DNA of 64,000 nt from Caenorhabditis elegans. Its lineage: Eukaryota; Nematoda; Chromadorea; Rhabditida; Rhabditidae. The notes under the pieces were generated by a model, which had not been told where the DNA came from, did not search any database, and saw only the letters and a program-made list of their open reading frames with translations. The stretch is taken from contig NC_003283.11 of the NCBI RefSeq assembly GCF_000002985.6, forward strand, positions 13,144,001 to 13,208,000, in the 5' to 3' direction. This document shows positions 1 to 12,900 of this stretch, piece by piece (the stretch's first letter is position 1; each line of letters opens with the position of its first letter). The position numbers and the translations under genes were made by a program.

Positions 1-3000
1 CAGGGAGTTGATTGTATGATCGATAACCAGTTGGTTGATGAAGCAGTCAAGTAACTTATCATATTATTTGAAGTAGTAATATTTTTAAAATTCTAGATAT
101 TTTATATGTATGAATCATTTTGGATTCAATGGATTTGTGAATGGAATGGATGTGAATCTCGCAAGACAAATCGCTGGAGCACTTGGAAAACCATTTGCAA
201 TTTGTGATACTGAACAAGAAATAGACTGTAAAATGCTCATTGAAGGAGCTCTTCTGTTTGGTGGAACAGTTTTTATTGAAGAGAAAAACTTGGAAGAATT
301 ATGGAAAAGCACAGAAAAAGATGTGTATACATGTCACAGTTTATCCAATTTGAAATATCATTTCGAATCTGAAATAACATTGAATTCATCATTCATGTTT
401 TTACTGTAAGTAATACAAAATATTTTATTTCTCGAGTATTTCAATTTTAGATCATCATCATTCCAAACTGCGAGAAGTTTACAATTTGGCAATTCTTCAT
501 ATAACAAAGTTATCGATGAGAAACTCTCATTGAATAGCATTGCACATCGAGAGAAAAAAGTTCAAAAGTTCCAAATAATCTCAGATTTTGAAAATTATTT
601 CGGGAGCCGGGGTCTTTGGAAAAACTATCTTGAAGCGATGATCTGTCGAATTTTGGAAAATGAAAACGCGGAACAAGAGTTGGTAATTGAGAACTCGATA
701 TTCAAACATTTGAACGTTTCGATGAATAGAAAGGTATATTAGGATCTGATTACGAGACTTAATCCGAGTTTATAAAATTATTTTTCAGAACAAAAACTTA
801 TTGGAAAAGCTTCTTCAACTTGGACCTCTAAAGATTAAAAAGTCTCCAACTCCATCGAAAACTCCGAAAAGTTCAGAAGCACCGCGAAAGGAAATTGATA
901 ATGATCCAACTTACATAAAAGTAAAAACTGAAGACCTCATAAACTTGCTTCATAATCATCAAGTTGTCGTTGTCTCTGGTGCAAGTTTAACAGGAAAGTC
1001 CAGGATAATTTCCAAAGCTGCAAAATTAAAATCAGCGGATGTGGAAAACGAATATGGATTATGGGAAGAAATTCAAGGATTTGGAGAGTCTGTAAGTTTC
1101 CATTTTGAAACGTATTTTTTTAGTTCAAATCTCCAATATAAATTCAGTTAAAAAATATGCGACGACCAAATAAATGGATAGTGATTGATGGATGTATGAG
1201 TCGAAAAACAAAGGAATGGTTGCACAGATTGATTAATGAAAACACGGTATTTTACAAATTACTTGAATCGATGATTTTTAGATTTTTACAGATGTTTCCA
1301 TGGAGAGAATTACCTATAATCGCACTATCTGAACGAGTTATCATCGAAACGGATTCTTTGGAATCTGATATTAAATCGCTTCCAATGATACTTCTAGACA
1401 CTTCTGAAGAGGTTTCCAGGGAAACAACCCTGGAAATCACAGAACAACAGAGAATCGATGAAGTTTTAAAATACTATTCAGAGTTCAAATATAGAAAATA
1501 CGAACTTATTCGGAAGATTTCTGGATTAAAGTTAGATTTTTATTTTTGTAAGATTTGTAGCTTTTGATTTCAGAAAGTTAATCACGACAAATAGTGAAAA
1601 AGTTTTCGAACATTTACTAATCACCTCACTTCTTAGTTTTGCCTCTTTGAGACAACTTGGCAGTTTCTTCTTCAAATCGGTAGGTACTTTATTAAAATTA
1701 TGTAAATTCCACATTTTCCAATTTAACCTTTCGGTTGTGCTTTTCAATCCTAAAGAGTAATTAAACATGTATTTTCTTTGAAATATTGGCATATTCCAGG
1801 AATCAAAACTTTTGGATTTCTACAAAGATGTACCCTACTCTGCTGGCTGGTACACCTACAATGAGTCTATGGAAATACCTCCATCTTTGTTTTATATGAT
1901 TCATTTAATTGGTTTACTTCTTAATTCTGACTTTATTCCTCTTCTCGTTTGTCCTCCAAGCCAAGAATTTTACGAATTTCTGTTACGGCTTCAAATTGAA
2001 CTTGATACGTTAGGATGGCACACGATTACTCTTGCAATTGATGAAAAAGTTACGATTCAGGAAATAAAGCAGTTTGTGGAAATTTGTTCAATAATGTTGT
2101 AGGTTGTGAAATAATTGGAAAAATATTCAAAACTAAAGTTCAGCGGTGGCCATCAACATCATGACAAAGACATTGAAGATGCTCAGGAAGGCTTCAATTT
2201 TTTCTTGATTCGAGGAATTGAAAATGCATCTGTAGAAGTTATTGATTGGTTGAGACACAAGTTTGAAAGAAAACAAATTATGGTGAGTAATTCAAATACG
2301 TTATACCATACCTGTATTTTATCATATTTACCTCAATGAAAACTCTACTGAACTTACAGAAAATGTTATTTGTGACACCGTATGCAGTTGAAAGTTTTCA
2401 TCCTAGAATTCGCCGTTTTTTATTTCAAATCAACTGGTTAGATGTACATGGAACTGACTCCCAACTTACCCTATTCCCACTTGCAAATTACAATTATGTT
2501 TTGAGAAATCTCACGACAGATATAAAAGTGGCAGATGTGAGTGATTCAATTCAAAACCAATTGATCGATGCAATGTTGGATGCAAGAATTCTCAGTTTAT
2601 ATGAAAAAGTGAACAATTTGAGAACATCTGAAGAATATGGTCTTATTAGAGGAAAAATGTTTGTTGAAGCTGCAGAACTATGTTTTATTTATAAAAGGTT
2701 CGTGGCAGGTTTCATAGTCAAAATGCAAAACTGATCAGTTCGGTTCTATAATGACACTTTGGAAGTCAAAACTGAATGTAAAAAGATAGAAAAGCTCGAA
2801 ATTATTGTCAAAAATAAAATCTGAAAAATAAACTCGTTTTACAAAAATAGACAGTTTCGTAAATTTGAAGTGATTACTTGGGGCACTTTGGCAAAACTGT
2901 GAAATAAAACATTCGAATTTCAGCGCAATTCAAGAACTGTCTGCCAGAAATAAAAGAATAAGATGCGATCCAGTAATACTGTCTCCGGCAGACGCCAGAA

Positions 3001-6000
3001 ATGTAAATGTCCTCGAGAAAGTTATCCAAACTAGTTACGGTCATACACTAATTGTTGGAAACGATACTTCCAAATCCTTGGATGCTATTACAGTAATCTC
3101 GGAGCTTTGCAAACATTTATTGTTCACAAATCAAGGAATCAAAACAATTGAAGAATGGAGAGAATTGATGAGTAATGTCTTGAGAGATTGTTTAATCGAT
3201 GGAAAAGACACTGTACTTGGAGTACATATAACTCCAGATGATGAGATATTTGAAACTATTCTGCTTGATTTAACATGTATTTGTTGTTTCAAACTTATAC
3301 CTCCAAGATATCTTACGAGGTTGATGTTATCTGAATTTGGAGAGAAGCATACATTGGAAGGAAAAGGTATTTGGGAAATGATTGAAACAAAACTTTCAGC
3401 TCTCAAAATCTCAATAGTTTTGAAATCTTCTGACTTTTCATGGCTCATTAACTGTCATAGAATGTTACTATCAATGCTCATATTGATATGGTGGAGAGAT
3501 CCATCAAAACGAGAACAAGAACAAGAAGTACTAGATGAACTTCACAACTCTGAGTTATTTTCAAAGCAACAGATTGATCAAATCATGAAAGTTCTTGATG
3601 ATCTAAGTGATTTCAAAATGATAAATACGAGAGCAGAAAAACTAAAAATGGTATCAACTATAACGAAATTAGCGAAGAAAAAAAGAGAAGAAGTACGGAA
3701 GACAATGACAAAATATGAAAAAGGTATGGAGAAAATGAAAAGAGCCGAGGAGCAAGTGGCTGGAATGCAAGGGGAACTTTTGAGACTACAGCCGCAACTG
3801 GTGAGAACTTCAATTGAAACTAGGTGGGTTGGAAGGATGCTTATACTTGAGTGAAAACATTTTTCAGTATGCTCATGAGTACAATTGAAAAAGAAACAAT
3901 AGATGTTGAGAATGCACGAGAAGTTGTGGCAGCTAATGAGAACAAAGCAAATGAGGCCGCGACGAAAGCACAGTCACTAAAAGTAATTTTTAAGGGTTGA
4001 TACGCAATCATACAACTTGCTTCAGGAGTTATATTTTTGAGCCGATGGGGTCATGCAACATCAAACTTAATGTAAATAACTATGAAATTTCATCGATTTT
4101 TCAAAAAAAATTGGAGTTGTACATCAGATCCAAAGCTAAAAAAATTTAGCGATTTTTCAATTTTTTCAAATTTTGTTCCCAAGATCAATGGCACCTTACA
4201 CTGATTACCTAGCATAACAGGAGTTCTCAAATTTGGTGTAAAACTTCTTTTGAGCAATACTTTCAGTGTTGATATTTTCAGGCAGAGTCAGAAGCCGAGT
4301 TAGCTTCAGCAATTCCAGCACTGGAATCAGCAGTTGAAGCACTCGAAACAATGACTCAAAGTGATGTGTCCTCTCTGAAAACAATGAGATTTCCGCCGTA
4401 TGCTGTACGTCTTTGTATGGAAGCTGTTTGCATTCTTCTTGGAGTAAAACCCGCAAAAATTACCAATGAAATAGGAGAAGTTGTGAATGATTATTGGGTT
4501 TCTGGACAGAAATTGCTATCCGACATTCATTTTCTTGCCAAAATTCGAAGTTTTGCAAGAGACACAGTCAGTAAGAAGACTGTAAAGTTAATAAGAGAAA
4601 AGTATTTATCGAAGGAAGAGTTTGATCCAGAGAATGTGAAACAGTGTTCACTTGCAGCGGAAGGCTTATGTAGATGGGTTTTGGCAATTGATATGTACAA
4701 TCAAATAAGTAAGATTGTGGAGCCAAAAAGAGAACGATTGAGGAAAGCTGAAGTATTGGTAAAACAGCATTTAAAACAATTGGAGGTCAAGAGAAAGGCA
4801 CTGTTGGTATGTTTCAAATAATTAGAAAATTTAAGGAAATCTTGTTATTTTTCAGAAAGTGACGGAAAAACTTCAAGGATTATCCGACCAGTTCAGTCAA
4901 ATGTGTCAGAAGAAACAAGAACTGGAATCTCAGATATCAAGTTGTGAAGTTCGAATGGAAAGAGCTGAAAGGCTTGTTCAAGCTTTGAGTGGAGAGAAGG
5001 ATAAATGGAAGAATAAGATAACATATATCACTCATGAAGATTCTCTCAGTGTTCCTTATTCTGTTGGATCCTCCTTGGCATTACATGTCTTTGGAAAACT
5101 TCCAATTGATCAGAGAGAGGTGAGTTTTTGTTTTTGAAAGTTGAAGAGGATATATATAACATTTGAATATTTTAATTCAGAAAGAACTCCGCAAAACGAT
5201 GAGATCATTATTCCCAAGACTGGAAGTGACTATTCCATGTGATCTAAAGACTCTGGTTATGCTTGTGGAAGATCCGATTTGCTTTGTGAATGATGATAAT
5301 CGAGCATTTGAAATTTTACAATCGAAATTCGAGAAAATCGTTGTAACAAACAAGTGGACAGAAGTTGAGAGGCAACAATGTCTAACATTGAATTCATCGA
5401 TTTTGTTTGAAAACTGCATGGAAAATACTCGAATGGTAAAAGAAATTGAAGAAGCTGAATATTATAGTCAGATGGAAGATGAAATTGTGAGTTGTCTATG
5501 ACATAATGAAACCGGTAAACTGGAATTTAATTATAGGTATTTAAAATTGGGAACGCCCACCATGAAGTGAATAAGAATTTCCGAGTGTTCTTCCGAACTA
5601 GGGCATCAGAAACAACTTTGCATAATTCAATAGTAATAGATAATCGGTATAGTGATGAAGAGCTCAGACATGAGATTTGTGAAACAATGGGTTCATCTAA
5701 TTGGTTTGAAACTTTGAATCATTTTAATGAAATGGTTGAATCTCGAAATAATGATATATCAATGATGGAAAGTGAGCTGTTGAATTTGAATTTCCGGAAT
5801 TAATAGTTTCGATTGCAGACACCGAAAATGAAATGTTGGACTTATTGGGAAGATCCAAAGATTTGGATGATGAGAGAGCAATTGATTTATTAGCAGAAGC
5901 CAGAAATCTACAAGCTTCCATTACAGCAAGAAATAAAGAAATTGCAGAAGTATGAACTACAAAATTATTGAACACAAATTCAATGTGAATTTCAGATCGA

Positions 6001-8466
6001 AACTTCTTTACGAGCAATTGAAGGAAGAATGTCAGAGTCAATAGATTATTCGATGAAGATTATTAAAATGTGTTACTCACTTTATCTTTTTGACCCATTC
6101 TATAGAATTTCTTTGAAATCTCTGGTCAATGTTTTGAACACGGTACTTTTGACATTAATTTTCTCCTCGGAAATCTGAAATTTCAGAAACTTTTCGATCA
6201 CATCAATGACATTAAATTTAGTGAGATTGGTCACAAAATATCAGAATTATATTGGAATTTTTTACGCAATATGTTGGCCTGGGACGATAAAATGATAATT
6301 CATCATTTGTTATTTCATGGAATGAAGTGAGTATTAAATATGGAGTCGCGCAACTGAGCACAGGGATCCCAAAAGAAAACATTAGAACTCGATGAAATGA
6401 ACTGTTTCGACGCAGTTTTTTCCAACTCAACACATTTTCAGCTACAAAGTGGATAAAATTGAAATGGAAATAAAAGATAGAATCAGTATGGATAGCTTCA
6501 TGAATTTTTCATCATTTATTCTAAAATCTGAGCCAAAACAACCGATACTTTTAAAATATGATGCAGAAGTCTACACAACAATTCTTCAGTTTGGACAAGT
6601 GACTAGAAATGCCAATTGGAGGGTTTATTCAATTCTTGATCATGTTTTCTTGTGAGTACTTTTTACTTTTGGGAAATATATTCGTAATTTCAGAAAGTTG
6701 GAAAAGCTTGTCGATGAACCAATTTGGCTTCTGTTGAATGTGAATAGAAGCGATCAAGAAACAGTTTGCAAACTGAAAATCATTTTTGAAAAGTTGAAGA
6801 ATTTGCCGATTGTTCATTCTTCATTTAGAATTATTGTTGCATATTCCGACGAGATTTCAGCTTCTGATGAGGTACACCGTATTATTTTGTTCTACATATA
6901 ATCCAGAATAACTTTACTTTTCTGAATCTACTTTTTTCCAGCTTATCGAAATCTCATCCCACCGCTTTTATTTTTCCCGTTCGACTTCATTGGCACAGCA
7001 GATTCGTAGAATTCTTGCAAATTTATCATTGAGAAGTTCTTTGGACAAATCAGAAGAAAGTCAAAGAATTCAAATAATACGATTGATTTCATTTCATCGA
7101 GGGTTAAAGTTACGACGGCTTTATGATCCAGAATTCAATGTAGTAGTTGATGATGCGGATCTATTGGCAATGATGAAGCTGTATCAAGAATTGAGAAATT
7201 TGAGTGATCAGCCGAATGAATTTCAAGATTTAATGAAAGTTAAAGTAAACGTTATTGAACCAATATACTTCCCAAAAACAAGATGCCAGGTTCAAAAGAA
7301 TATAATCAGCGCGATGATTCAATGGATTGTTGAAGCTAATTTATCAATTCCAGCAGATACTCTTTTGAAAACTATCATTAAAGAAGATAATCATAACTTT
7401 GTAAGTTCAAACTTTTTTAGAACCTTTATCTAAGGCTTACACGCAAAAAAGTGTTTTCGGTATACGATGCAGGACTAACTAATTGTAAGAAGACGTTTGT
7501 GCCTGCCTCGTACCCGCACGAACGATACACGTGCATACTGGTGGCCTATATAGCCCAATAACTTAGTACAAAATAAAATTTCGGTTCCTTTGAGTCTCGA
7601 GACCTATAGGTAGTTACAATGCCTATAGGCATGTGGATAGGCATGAAATAAATACCCTAAACATCAGTATTTTATAAAAATTATTTCAGGAAGATTTCGC
7701 GCATTTCATGCAATCTCATGAAGAAAGTATCCTTTGTGGATTCAATGCTCGAAACTCTAGAGAATGTCGTGAACTGATGTACAAGAAAGTAACACAAAAA
7801 ATAAAAATACTTTTTGAGCCGAATATTGGAGCAACTCAGCAAATCGCTAAGAAGATTGAGTTGGTAACATGAATAATTCCGCTTTAAAATTTAGATTTTA
7901 AGATCAAGAAGTTGGCTATTAGATGTGGAAAATGGCGAACGAGAAGTTGATGGAAGAAAAATAAACAATCTCACCGAAATTGTTTCTTTTTTGAAAATGC
8001 AATTTTGTTTGAAATATAAGATTGGAATTTCAGAAGTGAGCCGATTTTCTGCTTAGATTTTCTAATATCCATTAATATTTCCAGGTGATGGTGACCGGCG
8101 AATTTGTGAATGAACACTATGATCTTCCCAAACTAGGATCAGATTCCGACGTTCCTTTGCTGAAAATGTCGCATTGCGTTCTGATTTCAGCTCATTTTGT
8201 GAATGGAGAAATTCGAGTACATAGAACTACTTAAACAAGACTAGAGCAATTAATTTAATTTTCAGGAACCTCAAAATCGTCAAGCCCAATATACAACTGT
8301 ACTTCTGAAGACCACAAAAAGAACCGGAGCAGGGAACCCAAGAAGCTTGCCAGTTATTTGTCCATTTTCACAGAACGCAGTGACTCAAATACCATTTCAT
8401 TCACAATTTCCAATAGCTCATTGGCATCTTCGTGGCGCATTTGTAACAACTTCCAGACAGATTTGA
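1..8466 (+). CDS. dhc-3: Dynein heavy chain, motor half (5' part outside window), probably DHC-3
   Basis: About 26 exons join in frame (1-50, 97-405, 451-733, 789-1091, 1149-1246, 1292-1530, 1574-1679, 1800-2098, 2144-2282, 2360-2697, 2924-3800, 3868-3982, 4282-4806, 4856-5119, 5181-5486, 5537-5771, 5819-5949, 5996-6142, 6187-6326, 6442-6651, 6694-6871, 6942-7400, 7690-7863, 7895-8035, 8085-8216, 8266-8466), giving about 2130 residues. The order matches dynein from AAA1 to the C-terminus: AAA1 around 97-405; AAA2 with P-loop GASLTGKS (about 980); AAA3-like around 1920-2700; AAA4-like from 2924; stalk coiled coil 1 (3660-4350); microtubule-binding segment (SLKTMRFPPYAVRLCMEAVC, about 4369); coiled coil 2 (4700-5030); AAA5/6; and a C-terminal end with HWHLRGAF. 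Canonical axonemal or cytoplasmic chains are several hundred residues longer over this span. The AAA1, AAA3 and AAA4 P-loops are degenerate (see findings), so ordinary ATP-driven motility is doubtful. The symbol rests on remembered synteny (neighbour of noca-1/him-17). Confidence 0.85.
7401..7689. other. Intron of the dynein gene with dispersed-repeat-like sequence
   Basis: This 289-nt intron is longer than most of its neighbours. It contains several short near-repeats of the type cctataggcat/gtggataggcat near 7600-7645 and a GC-richer stretch at 7480-7560. It looks like a remnant of a dispersed nematode repeat; I see no coding potential. Confidence 0.35.
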
Positions 8467-8918
8467 ATTTTATAAAGAATGAATTCGTGGTTCTTTTGTA
8501 ATATTAAAAGTGTTTTTTTTCCAAAACATGATTATTTTTTCTCCGTAAATATTACAGCTACCGTAGTCGGGCGTTTGGTCTCGCCACGTAAATGCCGCTC
8601 TTCAACATATTTGAATATAAACGTTGTTTTTCTTTTGCATTATCTTTTTCGTTTCGTACGGCACTGATTTTTTATAAAATACAAACTTTGTAAAACAGAA
8701 AATAAAAAAGAAAACTCATTTTATCTCCGAAAACTTGTTGCTCGTCTTTGTCTTGTCTCACTTTAAAATTTACTGCCCCGCGCAATTGACGTGTCCGTTA
8801 GAGCGCGCTTGCATTATTTTTTTAGTTTCAAAAAAAATCGTTTCTCGTTCTTAACAAAATCGTGTTTTTCTTTTTACGTTCCGCAACTAATATGTTTAAC
8901 AAGTTTCTATATTTTCAG
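8467..8918. other. Intergenic region: dynein 3'UTR and outron of noca-1
   Basis: A consensus AATAAA at 8701-8706 is a plausible poly(A) signal for the dynein gene, 235 nt after its stop codon. The remaining 200 nt up to the TTTTCAG at 8912-8918 is T-rich and would serve as the outron of the first noca-1 transcript. Confidence 0.5.
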
Positions 8919-8919
8919 A

Positions 8920-9980
8920 ATGCTCAAACAACTATTGGCTTTGACTTGCATGCACAAAAAAGATAAAAATAAGCTTGCAATAACTGCTGGAACCGCAGAA
9001 TGTTCGAACAGATCTCCTCAAAATTCACCGGGATCTTCCTCTGAAGGCGCTGCAGACGAATCTCTAAATCAGAGTGTTGCTATTCCGGTTATAATGCCAA
9101 TTATTTTCTCATTTAAAATATTATTTTTCAGGAAGAAGCTCATCTGAACACTTCACAGTTTATTTCACTTCCCCTCTCCGACGTCTCATTTGAAGCCGCT
9201 GCATCTCAAAATCGAGCTACACCGATTGATTTTGGTACACGAGAAGTGAAAGAAGATGACGATGTTCTCAGTAAGTTGGAGCTAATCGTTCATTTTTAAT
9301 GTTCCATTTAAGGTGACACTGGTCGTCGTCGAAGCGTTAACTTAATAACGCCTTCTCCTATTCCAGAAGAAACCGAGGATAACTTAACAGAAACGCCTAT
9401 TCCTGTAGTTGAACACATTCCAAGAAGTGCAATTTTTGAACCTTTCAATCACGAAAATTCTCCTTTGTTCTCCGTGAAGGCACGTAAGGTATGCACGTTG
9501 TAATTTAAAACGTCGGCGTGTAGATTTAATCGATAAAAAACGAATCATTTCTCGTTTTCAATCTACTCGTCGTAATGAAATTCGAACAAATAATGGAGTT
9601 CTTCAAGAGAAAATTTCAGAAAGCTCATGAATACCGCTCCAACGATTCAACTCTCAGTCCTTCATCATCTTCCAACAATGACGACAGTATCCGGATTGAC
9701 GTAAGCATCAAAATGATTAAATCATTTTTTTTAGTTTAAAATTTACAGAGTATCCGTGTCCGTTCATCAAAATCTGCAACGAATAATCAACTGAAAGGAC
9801 GGCTTACACCAATACTAGGAGGGTCCCTTCGCCCGATTCCAAAAAAGTAAAACTCTTTCAATAAGTTCTGATAATTTAATTTCATTTTTAGAAGGAACCG
9901 AGTCGCTTTCAACGGAAATTCTACATTTGTCGCACCGGAGAGACTATGCTTGGAAGTTGATAAAATACATCAAGATCGTT
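8920..9980 (+). other. noca-1: noca-1 alternative 5' module A (seven exons)
   Basis: Exons 8920-9087, 9132-9270, 9313-9488, 9620-9700, 9749-9846 and 9892-9980 are joined in frame. The ATG lies one nucleotide after a TTTTCAG acceptor, the signature of an SL1 trans-splice site. The final donor (cgtt|gtaggt) leaves phase 1, compatible with the shared acceptor at 18315. The encoded protein starts MLKQLLALTC and is then Ser/Pro/Glu-rich without a recognisable domain. The call title counts this as one multi-exon module; I can place six coding exons with certainty. Confidence 0.75.
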
Positions 9981-12900
9981 GTAGGTTTTCCTTTGTACTA
10001 ACATTATGTGTTCCTTATGCATGATGTTTATTTGATTAAGACGCACCGAAAACGGGAAGCTTAAAGTGTTGACAAATGTTAATAATGGGTTGAGGTTGGG
10101 GGAAGTGGGCAAAAGTAGCCACTCTACATGTATCGTAATCTGTACTATTGGATAATCGGGGTTGACCTCTTTATATTTTGTATTTTTATGCGATATGCAA
10201 TTGTCCAACTCTTTTTAACTGCTGTGTATTGCTTACCATTGTTTTCGAGGCTTATGTTTCTATTAAATTTACATCTAGCCCCATCGACGTCAGGTGTGTG
10301 TTTATGCACTTTTATCTCAGAAGGGAACGTCGTAGATTCTTCTATCTCTTAATATCTGCTGGTCATTTCTCGATTCATCGGCTGTCGTGGTCATTTATCA
10401 GAGCTTGTCAGTCTATTGTCCCGGTCACTCGAGTTGTCTGCTCCTCCTTTCTGTGCTCACGGACCTCCTATAAACTCATAGATCTCACCTTTCCTCGTCT
10501 CAATGTTTCTATTGTCTTCTTCAATTTCTTGCATTTTTCAATTTGCAAACCTTCCTGCATGCTTTCATGCTTTCGGTAAAATTCGAAAAGTTAGATTTTT
10601 TTAAAGATGACTTCCTAGAAAATAAGTTGAAACTAAACAAAATAGTTTGGCCAATTTCAAATCAATATGGCTTACCGTTTTGATATTTCAAAAATAATTA
10701 TCCAAATTAAATTTACATTTTTCAATGATATTCTCAATAATGTAACTTTAGTTAGTATCCCACCAGATGTTTTGTATCTTTGACATTCTCCATCATAAAG
10801 CGTTATGAATGTGGTATAATAGTTGTATAGAATGCATTGAGAATGTGCCCACATCCTGTGACATCTTCAGTTGTCTTCACATCTTCAGACGCCAGGGCGT
10901 TACAACCACCTGCCGATATGTGTCTGCCCGAATTTTCGCGCCTTCTTTTTTTGAATTTGATTACGATTCTTCCAACTAGTTGAAAGTAGTCTTCCAAGCA
11001 ATGTACTTCAAGTTTCTTTTTGTTTTTGCGTTTAAAAAGTATGTTTGTCTCAAATATATTTTGACTAATTACATAAATTAAGAGTTGATAGTACAATTAG
11101 ATGTGAATATTTTTGCAAAATCCATCAAGCGAATCCATCAATATCTGTCATCAGTGTAAAACATCGGCAAGTATCAATACATGCTTTGGTTTTTTTCTTC
11201 TCCTGAACATCTCTACTTTTCATTTCGAAAAACCTTTCTTCTTCAACTTCTCTGTTCATATCTTTATTATCTCGAGCTCTCATTGTTCGCTCTTTTCCAG
11301 ATTTGCTGTTATTATACTCAAAATGAGTAATGAACGCGTCTCAACTGGGTCTCTAGGAGAACGGTTGATGCTTCGTACTCGAAGTACACGAGGATCCGTA
11401 CGAGAAACATTGTCGAAAGCGATTCGTTCAACACTCGGAAGAGCATCCTCAATGGAACGGAAGGATATGCCTGATCGTCCAAAGTATGGTACTGCGCTCA
11501 CTGCAATGACCTCTACAACACCACCTTCACCCAAAGATAGAAGTTCGGATAGTGGAGATGGAGATTCTCCAAGACCCAGAAAATTTTCGAGCAAAGTGAG
11601 TTCTAATTCCTAGACTTATTCATTACATTCAAATTCACTTTCTAGGAATGTGCACGGATTTACTTCAGCAACACAAGCAGTGAACATTCTTCTCGATCGA
11701 ATTCTAGTACTCCTCGTAGGGTTAGACATACGACTGCTTCATCTGGTTATGGAAGTCTAAGTCATCTTCCTCCAATCTCGTATCGTAAAAGTTCGGACCC
11801 TCTGAATTCGTTAATGTCTCAAAGCATGTACGTTCAATCACCAGGGATGCACATCGACGAACCAAAATGTACTTCGTTGTCACAAAGACGATTATATTAC
11901 GAGGATTCTTCGGAAACGTACATACCATCTTCTCCCAGTTTGACAACATTAAAGGATTTCATGATGACCAATGACGATGAAACATTTGATGACTTTGATT
12001 TTGACAATGACGATGTCAAATCAGTGATTTCTTCTGCATCAACCAGTCGAATTTTCTCCGTAGACAATAGAATGTCGAAATATCAGAAGAATCAGTCACT
12101 CCGTCAGTTTTTAAATTCTCCAGGTATTGATTTAGTTAGAGGTATTATATATTGCAACTGTATACCTGATACTGTAATTTATGCAATGTCTTGATCTAAC
12201 TGTAGGTATCTTTATTGTGAAGATATTCATCCACACTGACGACAAGTGTTCTCGTTGTCTAAATGTGTTTTCTTGAAAAGTTTCTTGCCGAAAGAACAAT
12301 TCCCAGTGGATTTATTGGGTCCTCAAGTCGTTGATGCGTCTCTTGTGTCTTGCGCTCAAGTGCGTGCGAAGCACACGTTCATTATAATTTTCTGACAAAT
12401 GGCTGCTCATAACGTGTCGTCGGCGCTCTTGTGTTTGTGTGTGTGGTCGCCGGCCGAAACAGCCGACGTCGTCCGGTCCCTCTGGATTTCATGCGTTATC
12501 TCTGTGGGTTCACGGGCTTCTCTAATGAGTTGAAGGAATCACAAAAAACGCACTTCTCCGAGCATCGGAGACGCACAAGTTGAATTATGATAGACCGATT
12601 GAAACGTGCAGTATAACGAGGAAGAATAGGAACCGAAAGAGCTGGTGGGGAAGCCACACCCCGTTAGTCCTCGACAATTTTGCAAAGAATTATTTCTATT
12701 TGCAATCACATTCAGCACACAAAAGAATTCACAATTCCAAATGTGCAAAAAGTAAACCGTCTAGAATTTTTACTTCTAAAAATATGCTTCAACCACCGTC
12801 CCCTCGATTAGGAAAACGAAATATTATCAAAAATGTAACTGGTAAGTCTAATTTTTGTCCGGAAAAATATGTTAATCTATGAAACCGTTCCAACTTCAAT

